Source: an uncultured Pseudomonadales bacterium
Lineage (GTDB): Bacteria; Pseudomonadota; Gammaproteobacteria; Pseudomonadales; Porticoccaceae
Reading direction: 5' to 3'
Length of the DNA: 6,558 nt
Assembly (NCBI GenBank): GCA_905478725.1
Contig: CAJQJT010000319.1
Coordinates: 1 to 6,558 of the forward strand
Each line of letters starts with the position of its first letter. Position 1 is the stretch's first letter. The translations under genes and the position numbers were made by a program. Below, in pieces: positions 1-4,794 of the stretch. The notes below the pieces were generated by a model. It had not been told where the DNA came from. It did no database searches and saw nothing but the letters and a program-made list of their open reading frames with translations.

Positions 1-66
1 GACTAAAAGCGACTAAAGCGCTAATACGGACAAAATTTTATTTAGGAAATACTTAAAAAATTATTT

Positions 67-73
67 AAGAGGA
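67..73 (+). promoter_or_regulatory. Ribosome binding site deciding the GTG start of the acyl-CoA dehydrogenase
   Basis: AAGAGGA lies six bases before the GTG at 80, a near-ideal Shine-Dalgarno placement. It supports GTG rather than any downstream ATG as the start. The left edge of the site overlaps an AT-only inverted repeat (CTTAAA at 52-57, TTTAAG at 64-69). I see no convincing -35/-10 pair in the 79 bases available upstream. Confidence 0.75.
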
Positions 74-79
74 CAAGCT

Positions 80-1261
80 GTGACCGATAAGACTTTTCTG
101 AACTGGCCTTTTTTCGAACCACAACACCGTGAACTGGCGGAAAAAGTACAGGCCTGGGCGACAGACAATATCCCCGCCCTAGTGGCCAATGAGCACGAGG
201 CACTGGACCAAACCTGTATTGATCTGATGCGCGGTATGGCCAAAGCTGGCATTACCGGTTACGCGGTACCCGCCAGCGGTGGCGGCACGCTTGAAAAACT
301 CGATGTGCGCAGCCTCTGTATTATTCGCGAAGTGCTCGGCGAGCACCATGCTCTTGCGGATTTCGCCTTCGCCATGCAGGGACTCGGCAGTGGCCCTATC
401 TCACTGTTTGGCACTGCAGATCAGCAATCTCGCTATCTCAATAAAGTGGTCTCTGGTGAATCCATGGCCGCCTTTGCCCTATCCGAAGCCGAGGCCGGCA
501 GTGATGTGGCCGCCATGAGCACCAGCGCAGTAAAAACCGATGCCGGTTATATTCTCAATGGTGAGAAGACCTGGATATCCAATGCCGGCATAGCGAACTT
601 TTATACAGTCTTTGCCCGCACCGGCGAAGCACCGGGCGCCAAAGGCCTAAGCTGCTTTATTGTCGACGCAGACACCGCTGGATTTTCAGTGCCGGAACGC
701 ATTGATCTGGTGGCACCACACCCACTGGGCACTCTGCGTTTTGAGAACTGTTTAATTCCCCATGAGAATTTAGTCGGCGAAGCCGGGCGCGGTTTTGGTA
801 TAGCTATGGCCACTCTGGATGTATTCCGCTCCACTGTCGCCGCAGCTGCACTGGGTATGGCCCGTCGCGCCATGGATGAGACATTGAGTCATGTATCCCA
901 GCGCAAACTGTTTGGCGGTGTGCTCTCGGATTTACAGCTGGTTCAGGGCAAGCTTTCGGATATGGCACTGGCCATCGATAGCAGTGCACTGCTGGTTTAT
1001 CGCTCCGCTTGGACCAAGGACTGTGTGGCCGATCGCGTTACCCGAGAGGCGGCCATGGCAAAACTCCATGCCACTGAATCGGCGCAGCTGGTGATCGATG
1101 CGGCGGTGCAATTACACGGCGGTAAAGGTGTCACTCGCGGGCATATTATTGAATCCCTGTATCGCGATGTTCGCGCTCTGCGGATCTATGAAGGGGCATC
1201 TGAAGTGCAGCAAGTGATTATCGCGCGTCAGGCTCTGGCTAATTTTAGTGGACGCGGTTAA
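80..1261 (+). CDS. Acyl-CoA dehydrogenase family flavoprotein
   Basis: A 393-residue FAD enzyme expected to introduce an alpha,beta double bond into an acyl-CoA in the cytoplasm and pass electrons to electron-transferring flavoprotein. The length is normal for the family. The first family signature is visible as [11 protein letters not shown] (residues 132-142). The RxxFG flavin-contact motif is RKLFG at 275-279. The second signature is QLHGGKGV at 344-351, with the usual acidic residue after it replaced. IYEGASEVQ near 369 places the putative catalytic base at Glu371, the position used by short- and medium-chain dehydrogenases. The GTG start is preceded by AAGAGGA. The gene reads toward the MaoC pair, which would hydrate its enoyl-CoA product, but a promoter lies between them. 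The C-terminal half recalls dehydrogenases annotated for cyclohexanecarboxyl-CoA or other ring acyl-CoAs; that substrate is inference. Family certain, substrate unknown. Confidence 0.95.
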   Translation: MTDKTFLNWPFFEPQHRELAEKVQAWATDNIPALVANEHEALDQTCIDLMRGMAKAGITGYAVPASGGGTLEKLDVRSLCIIREVLGEHHALADFAFAMQGLGSGPISLFGTADQQSRYLNKVVSGESMAAFALSEAEAGSDVAAMSTSAVKTDAGYILNGEKTWISNAGIANFYTVFARTGEAPGAKGLSCFIVDADTAGFSVPERIDLVAPHPLGTLRFENCLIPHENLVGEAGRGFGIAMATLDVFRSTVAAAALGMARRAMDETLSHVSQRKLFGGVLSDLQLVQGKLSDMALAIDSSALLVYRSAWTKDCVADRVTREAAMAKLHATESAQLVIDAAVQLHGGKGVTRGHIIESLYRDVRALRIYEGASEVQQVIIARQALANFSGRG

Positions 1262-1292
1262 TCAAACTGACTGACCTAACTCAGTAAATTCT

Positions 1293-1308
1293 GGCAACCA
1301 TTGTTGCC
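1293..1308. other. Small perfect hairpin after the acyl-CoA dehydrogenase
   Basis: GGCAAC (1293-1298) and GTTGCC (1303-1308) form a perfect 6-bp stem with a four-base loop, 31 bases past the dehydrogenase stop codon. No T-run follows on the + strand. It may stabilise the 3' end of the transcript or be incidental. Confidence 0.4.
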
Positions 1309-1326
1309 CTCCGCAATAAAGAGCCC

Positions 1327-1349
1327 CCCCTAGATCATCCGACTAGGGG
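1327..1349 (+). terminator. Candidate transcription terminator hairpin after the acyl-CoA dehydrogenase
   Basis: CCCCTAG (1327-1333) pairs with CTAGGGG (1343-1349) across a nine-base loop, giving a GC-rich 7-bp stem about 65 bases after the stop codon. No T-tract follows on the + strand, so it is not a textbook intrinsic terminator. On the - strand the stem is followed by a moderately T-rich stretch (CTCTTTATTG), but no - strand gene ends here. A promoter for the next genes lies about 70 bases further on, which fits a transcript boundary. Confidence 0.45.
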
Positions 1350-1399
1350 CAGTACCACTGGTTATCCTTCACTGCTCTGAACTCTTCACTTGCCTAGAT

Positions 1400-1438
1400 C
1401 CTTGACCGCGCTCACCCTTGACCAGAGGGTTATTCGCG
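1400..1438 (+). promoter_or_regulatory. Possible operator: CCTTGACC direct repeat and nested dyad over the -35 box
   Basis: CCTTGACC occurs at 1400-1407 and again at 1416-1423, 16 bases apart. The second copy contains the -35 hexamer. ACCCT (1414-1418) and AGGGT (1426-1430) form a dyad around the same hexamer, and CGCG at 1407-1410 and 1435-1438 extends the symmetry outward after small internal loops. A transcription factor bound here would overlap RNA polymerase, so repression would be the simple expectation. No known operator consensus is recognised. Confidence 0.4.
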
Positions 1439-1447
1439 ACATATAGT
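1418..1447 (+). promoter_or_regulatory. Sigma70-type promoter of the MaoC pair
   Basis: TTGACC at 1418-1423 (five of six to the -35 consensus) and TATAGT at 1442-1447 (five of six to the -10 consensus) are separated by 18 bases. Transcription would start near 1454, leaving a leader of about 25 bases before the ATG at 1479. This is the best promoter in the window and suggests the MaoC pair can be transcribed apart from the upstream dehydrogenase. Confidence 0.65.
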
Positions 1448-1478
1448 CCTCGCCATAAAAATAGCGCTGAGCGACAGT

Positions 1479-1925
1479 ATGGATAATTGGCAGAATCTAC
1501 AAGTGGGTCAGGTATTTGAAACTGACACCATCACCCTGAGCAAACGCGACATTCTTGAGTTCGCTGCAGAGTTCGATCCGCAGCCCTATCACCTGGAAAC
1601 CGAAGCCGCTGAGGCGTCTATATTTGGCGGTCTCTGTGCCAGTGGTTGGCAGGTCTGTGCGCTGATGACCAGACTGGTATCCGATACTTTTAAAAATCAT
1701 GGCATTGCGATTCAGGGAATTCAAACCATTCCCAATCTGCAGTGGAAGATTCCGGTGTTTGCTGACGATAGTCTCTGCGCCAATGTGGTTATTGCGGACT
1801 GCAAAAAAGACCAGGGGTTATTAGTCTGTGATATTGCCGTTAAGAACCAGCATCAAAAAGTCGCGCTTGTTCTGAGTATGACATTGCGTGTTGGTGCTCA
1901 ATCGATCGGGAGTAAGAGCTTATGA
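1479..1925 (+). CDS. MaoC-like (R)-specific enoyl-CoA hydratase/dehydratase, catalytically complete
   Basis: A 148-residue single hotdog-fold protein, the usual size for a one-domain MaoC/PhaJ-type hydratase that adds water to an enoyl-CoA. The hydratase motif is clear: FDPQPYH at residues 32-38 places Asp33 and His38 with the D-x4-H spacing used by (R)-hydratases. It is followed by the small-residue stretch FGGLCASGW (49-57). No signal peptide, so cytoplasmic. The start has only a weak ribosome site (GAGCG at 1469-1473). The stop codon overlaps the next gene's start by ATGA, implying translational coupling with the second MaoC protein. It probably hydrates a CoA ester made by an acyl-CoA dehydrogenase such as the one upstream. 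Substrate unknown; bulky, steroid-like or alicyclic CoA esters are possible. Confidence 0.88.
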   Translation: MDNWQNLQVGQVFETDTITLSKRDILEFAAEFDPQPYHLETEAAEASIFGGLCASGWQVCALMTRLVSDTFKNHGIAIQGIQTIPNLQWKIPVFADDSLCANVVIADCKKDQGLLVCDIAVKNQHQKVALVLSMTLRVGAQSIGSKSL

Positions 1926-2425
1926 ACAACCCAGAGTTTATTCGCAGTCGCTGGTTTGAAGATATTCCCGTCGGCGAGTTCCATGTCTTTGGCTCTCACA
2001 GTTTTACCGAAAAAGAGATTATTGAATTTGGTAAAAAATATTCACCCGAGGCGTTTCACACTTCACCTGAAGCGGCATTCGACACTGAGTACCGTGGACT
2101 GGTTGCCGCTGAATTACATCTCGCGGCGATCTGGATGAAGTTAATGGTCGCCTATATGGAGCGTTTTGCCACCGGTGTTCAGGATGGTCGACGCAATGGT
2201 GCCGGCGTCAGCGTTCGGGATATGCAGTGGTTTAAGCCTGTGCGCCCAGGACACACGATTACCTTTACCTACGAGATATGTGAAAAACTCGACCGCAGAG
2301 TGCGCGACAAGTGGGGCATTATTCGCAGCCGCAACGAAGGCTTTAATCAAAACAATGAACGGGTATTTAGCTTTGAAATTGATATTCTTGCCGAGCTAGC
2401 GCCCACTCCTGACAGCGCCAGCTAA
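1922..2425 (+). CDS. MaoC-like hotdog protein lacking the catalytic aspartate
   Basis: A 167-residue hotdog-fold protein translated from an ATG inside the previous gene's stop (ATGA overlap), with GGGAG at 1908-1912 as ribosome site. Alignment by eye to its neighbour puts YSPEAFH (residues 40-46) over FDPQPYH: the His is kept (His46) but the catalytic Asp is Ser41 (codon TCA at 2042-2044). The helix after it (about 49-75) and the segment MQWFKPVRPGHTI fit a MaoC fold. The loss of Asp argues against an independent hydratase. A structural or substrate-binding partner of the upstream protein is more likely, as known for ChsH1-ChsH2 in actinobacterial steroid side-chain degradation, where one subunit carries the active site. 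That partnership is inferred from overlap and residue pattern. It could alternatively be a thioesterase-like hotdog or an enzyme with altered chemistry. Confidence 0.82.
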   Translation: MNNPEFIRSRWFEDIPVGEFHVFGSHSFTEKEIIEFGKKYSPEAFHTSPEAAFDTEYRGLVAAELHLAAIWMKLMVAYMERFATGVQDGRRNGAGVSVRDMQWFKPVRPGHTITFTYEICEKLDRRVRDKWGIIRSRNEGFNQNNERVFSFEIDILAELAPTPDSAS

Positions 2426-2441
2426 CCCTTCACTCGTTAGC
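2421..2441. terminator. Weak dyad between convergent stop codons
   Basis: GCTAAC (2421-2426) and GTTAGC (2436-2441) form a perfect 6-bp inverted repeat around a nine-base loop. Each arm contains the TAA stop of one of the two converging genes. There is no T-run on either side, so intrinsic termination would be weak. It is the only structure that could separate the convergent transcripts in the 11-bp gap. Confidence 0.3.
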
Positions 2442-4002
2442 CAGTCGCCAACATTTTCTCCACCGTGCGCAAGGCCAGTGCGTGTACGGTAAAGGTTGGA
2501 TTTACCGCGCCACTGGAAGGAAAGACTCCGGGACCGGCAATATACAGATTATCCATATCGTGGCAGCGTCCATACTGATCACAGACCGACTCTTTGGCAT
2601 CTACACCCATTACGGTGCCACCCATGAGGTGCATAGCCACAGTGGGGCCGGTCCAGGTCTCCGTGGCACCAGCCGCTTTAAATACCTCAACGCCCTGCTT
2701 AACGCCCTCTGTCACCAGTGCTCTAGTGCGCTCATTGATACTGTGATGAGTCGCCGCCAGGGGCAAGCCAAACTGATCTTTGCGCTCACTCAGGGTAATG
2801 CGATTATCCGCTAAAGGCGTATCTTCGCCGACAAAATTCATCTGTCCAAAATGTTTCGCCGCTTTGCGCATAAAGGGATCTAGCGCAGCGCCATAAATAT
2901 CCGCTCGGCCGGTGGCTATACCCAGCAGATCATTGGGTTTGGTGGCGTTGGCAATCAGCCATTGATAGGAACCAAAGGCATCGCCCTTGTCTTTATTGGC
3001 ATAGTCATCCTGACAGAGCAATTGGCCGCCAGTGGCACCCAGATGGCAGTCAGTCTGTTGGTCAAATAGGCCGAGCACTAGCTGTGCCGGATGGGTCATT
3101 AGGTAGCGACCCACTTTGTCGCTGCTATTAGCCATGCCAGCTGGATGCTTAGTACTCTTAGAATTTAATAGAATCCGCGCGTTCTGCACGGCAAAGGCGC
3201 TGAGTACCACCTGTTCCGCCAGCACCTGGTGTACCGCACCCTCGGCATCAAAATACTCTACTCCGGTAGCCTTTCTGCCCGACGCATCATGGAGCACACG
3301 ACTGACTGTGCTGTCGTGACGAATGCTCGCGCCCCCGGCAAACGCTTGGGGCAAATAGGTCACCAAGGGATTGGCCAGTGCACCAATAGGGCAGCCCGCA
3401 TCACACCAACCGTCATAGAGGCAGGAGCTGCGACCTTTGTATGGCTGACTATTAATCGCCAAGGGCAGTGGCGAGACCGCCATTCCCAGTTTATTAAAAC
3501 CTTTTTTAATCACCTGGCCCTGAGCAAAAACCGGCAGTGCAGGCATCGGGTAAGGGGCCCCTTCGGGACGCCACTTCTCGGCCTCAGCATCGCCACTAAT
3601 ACCGGCCTCGGCCTGAATTCGATCGTAGTAGGGCATCAAATCTTTATAGTTGATCGGCCAGTCCAAACCCACACCGTGCTCGGATGCTAGATTAAAATCA
3701 TTCTCATGCAGCCGCAGCCAAACGGCGTAATGGTGCAGTGCACTGCCGCCGGTGCCATAACCACTGTTAAAACTGTTGCCAATCTTATGGTTGCCAGACT
3801 CCTCTACAGGTGCCCCACCCCACTTTAATTTGCGCGCCGAGATCTGCGAACTCTCCAGATCGCTTAACTTGCGCTCCGGTCCGGCTTCAAGAATCAGTAC
3901 GGTTTTACCCGCTTGCACGGCCTTTGCTGCAATCAAACTACCCGCTGCGCCAGCACCCACAATCAGCACATCAAACTTGTCTTCCAATGAGATTGATTCC
4001 AT
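2437..4002 (-). CDS. GMC-family FAD-dependent oxidoreductase (catalytic subunit, gluconate/sugar dehydrogenase-like)
   Basis: A 521-residue flavoprotein that would oxidise an alcohol group. The N-terminal FAD fold shows GAGAAG (16-21) with the ribose-binding Glu39 in LEAG. A GMC segment YGTGGSALHH lies at 82-91. The C-terminal active site has His458 in HLMGGTVMG and Asn501 in AVNPTFT, the usual His/Asn pair. A Cys-x5-Cys-x3-Cys cluster (Cys194, Cys200, Cys204, the last before Pro) lies where some bacterial FAD glucose dehydrogenases carry a 3Fe-4S cluster. The ATG at 4002 is chosen over the in-frame ATG at 4032 because it forms TAATG with the upstream stop and has AAGGAG at 4014-4019. No signal peptide is present. 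It is probably exported folded with the Tat-bearing partner encoded just upstream. Family is sure; the substrate (sugar, sterol or other alcohol) is not. No cytochrome subunit is visible. Confidence 0.92.
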   Translation of the reverse strand: MESISLEDKFDVLIVGAGAAGSLIAAKAVQAGKTVLILEAGPERKLSDLESSQISARKLKWGGAPVEESGNHKIGNSFNSGYGTGGSALHHYAVWLRLHENDFNLASEHGVGLDWPINYKDLMPYYDRIQAEAGISGDAEAEKWRPEGAPYPMPALPVFAQGQVIKKGFNKLGMAVSPLPLAINSQPYKGRSSCLYDGWCDAGCPIGALANPLVTYLPQAFAGGASIRHDSTVSRVLHDASGRKATGVEYFDAEGAVHQVLAEQVVLSAFAVQNARILLNSKSTKHPAGMANSSDKVGRYLMTHPAQLVLGLFDQQTDCHLGATGGQLLCQDDYANKDKGDAFGSYQWLIANATKPNDLLGIATGRADIYGAALDPFMRKAAKHFGQMNFVGEDTPLADNRITLSERKDQFGLPLAATHHSINERTRALVTEGVKQGVEVFKAAGATETWTGPTVAMHLMGGTVMGVDAKESVCDQYGRCHDMDNLYIAGPGVFPSSGAVNPTFTVHALALRTVEKMLATG

Positions 4003-4598
4003 TAGTTTTGCTGCTCCTTGGCCGACAGCCATTTATCACTGGGGGCAATATGCGCCATATAGGGCATGCCTATACCTTCTGATCCCGACTGGGTTCCGTA
4101 GACCACATCACAGGCATCGGCGCGCCAAACGAAAAATAGGAATGAGGCCGGTGCTGCAGACCAATTGGCAATTGCGTCGCTGAACATCTGGTCAATCAAG
4201 CTCTTACTTTGAGTCTCAGTCAACTGAGACCAGGGGCGATCAAATTGCTCTAGGGCGGCCTGATGGGCGGCAGCCAGGCCCTGTTGATAAAAGGGAGCAA
4301 AAGGCGGCTCGAGACCTAAATAGCGACCCATCAATAGGGCGTCACCGGGCTTTTCTGCCAGCTGGTAGTCAACAAAGGCGGCTATGCCTGCGCTTCGTGA
4401 ACCTGGCACTATGGCCTCGCAAAGGGTCTCTAATGTGCTCACTTCCAGTGCCGATAAAATTTTCATCGGCATCTGCGCAGCACGGGCTGCTGCAGGTGTC
4501 AGCATCAAGGCCTTACCCGCGACCATATAGGTCATTGCCATGGCGCTAGTTTTTAAAAAACTGCGTCTTGTGGCTTGAATTTTTTTATCTGTATGCAT
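4002..4598 (-). CDS. Tat-exported gluconate 2-dehydrogenase subunit 3 family protein
   Basis: A 198-residue small subunit of a membrane-associated or periplasmic GMC dehydrogenase. The N-terminus has a twin-arginine signal: TRRSFLK at 10-16, a hydrophobic stretch, and a probable cleavage after ARA near residue 40. The mature part starts with LSALEVSTLETLCEAIVPG, typical of this family, and ends with WRADACDVVYGTQSGSEGIG before MPYMAHIAP, also typical. Small subunits of this kind are known to carry their signal-less flavoprotein partner through the Tat system and are needed for its maturation. The stop codon overlaps the GMC start by one base (TAATG), so the two are co-translated. The start ATG at 4598 has AAGAG at 4607-4611, inside the edge of the repeat array. 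No heme or Fe-S motif is visible, so it is probably not an electron carrier. Confidence 0.88.
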   Translation of the reverse strand: MHTDKKIQATRRSFLKTSAMAMTYMVAGKALMLTPAAARAAQMPMKILSALEVSTLETLCEAIVPGSRSAGIAAFVDYQLAEKPGDALLMGRYLGLEPPFAPFYQQGLAAAHQAALEQFDRPWSQLTETQSKSLIDQMFSDAIANWSAAPASFLFFVWRADACDVVYGTQSGSEGIGMPYMAHIAPSDKWLSAKEQQN

Positions 4599-4610
4599 GA
4601 TATTAGCTCT

Positions 4611-4707
4611 TAACTTAGTGGCTCTTTTTAACTTGGTGGCTTTATAACTTGGTAGCTTTATAACTTGGTACCTTTATAACTTGGGAGCTCTTTAACTTGG
4701 GGCTCTT
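4611..4707 (-). repeat. 16-bp degenerate tandem repeat array in the leader of the GMC operon
   Basis: About six head-to-tail copies of a unit that reads TAACTTGGTAGCTTTA on the + strand and TAAAGCTACCAAGTTA on the coding strand. Copies begin at 4611 (18 bp), 4629, 4645, 4661, 4677 (16 bp each) and 4693 (15 bp). Degenerate flanking pieces appear near 4602-4610 and 4719-4730. The TAACTT core is almost invariant; the middle drifts (GGTGGC, GGTAGC, GGTACC, GGGAGC). The array fills most of the space between the receptor terminator and the start codon of the Tat subunit. The unit length is not a multiple of three and no gene crosses it. Junctions of units 2-5 make TATAAA on the - strand (4641-4646, 4657-4662, 4673-4678), and several units contain AAGAGC, similar to a ribosome site. 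Function is unknown. Confidence 0.85.
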
Positions 4708-4730
4708 AAATCTAAATCTAACCTGGGTCT

Positions 4731-4763
4731 ACGAATAAAGGGCGCACGATTACTCGCGCGCCC
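4731..4763 (-). terminator. Intrinsic terminator of the TonB-dependent receptor gene
   Basis: On the - strand GGGCGCGCG (4763-4755) pairs with CGTGCGCCC (4748-4740) through nine base pairs including one G-U, around a six-base loop, followed at once by TTTATTC. It begins about 30 bases after the receptor stop codon. This is a strong Rho-independent terminator and implies that the downstream Tat/GMC genes need a promoter of their own or depend on read-through. Confidence 0.82.
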
Positions 4764-4794
4764 CCATTCAGATTACATCATTTTCCAACTCAAT

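Noticed and set aside
1..79. Promoter for the acyl-CoA dehydrogenase from CGGACA (27-32) and a TA-rich -10.
   Set aside because: The match to -10 consensus is poor at all acceptable spacings, and the promoter may lie before the window.
2421..2441. Efficient bidirectional intrinsic terminator.
   Set aside because: The stem is only 6 bp and no T-tract follows on either strand, so it is listed only at low confidence.
3229..3690. Long open frame of 153 codons on the + strand opposite the GMC gene.
   Set aside because: It is antisense to a clearly conserved GMC coding region, has no family resemblance and no ribosome site; it is a shadow frame. Similar frames at 2482-2814 and 3776-4183 were dropped for the same reason.
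2437..4002. Specific assignment as cholesterol oxidase.
   Set aside because: The partner subunit, the three-cysteine motif and the HLMGGT/NPT pattern fit the gluconate/sugar dehydrogenase-like branch of GMC proteins better; the substrate cannot be fixed.
4002..4032. Earlier in-frame ATG at 4032 for the GMC protein, adding ten residues.
   Set aside because: It would overlap the Tat subunit gene by 31 bases, has no better ribosome site, and the ATG at 4002 gives a TAATG junction with AAGGAG upstream and a normal distance to the FAD motif.
4611..4707. CRISPR-like array.
   Set aside because: Units are 16 bp, contiguous without spacers, and no cas gene is present.
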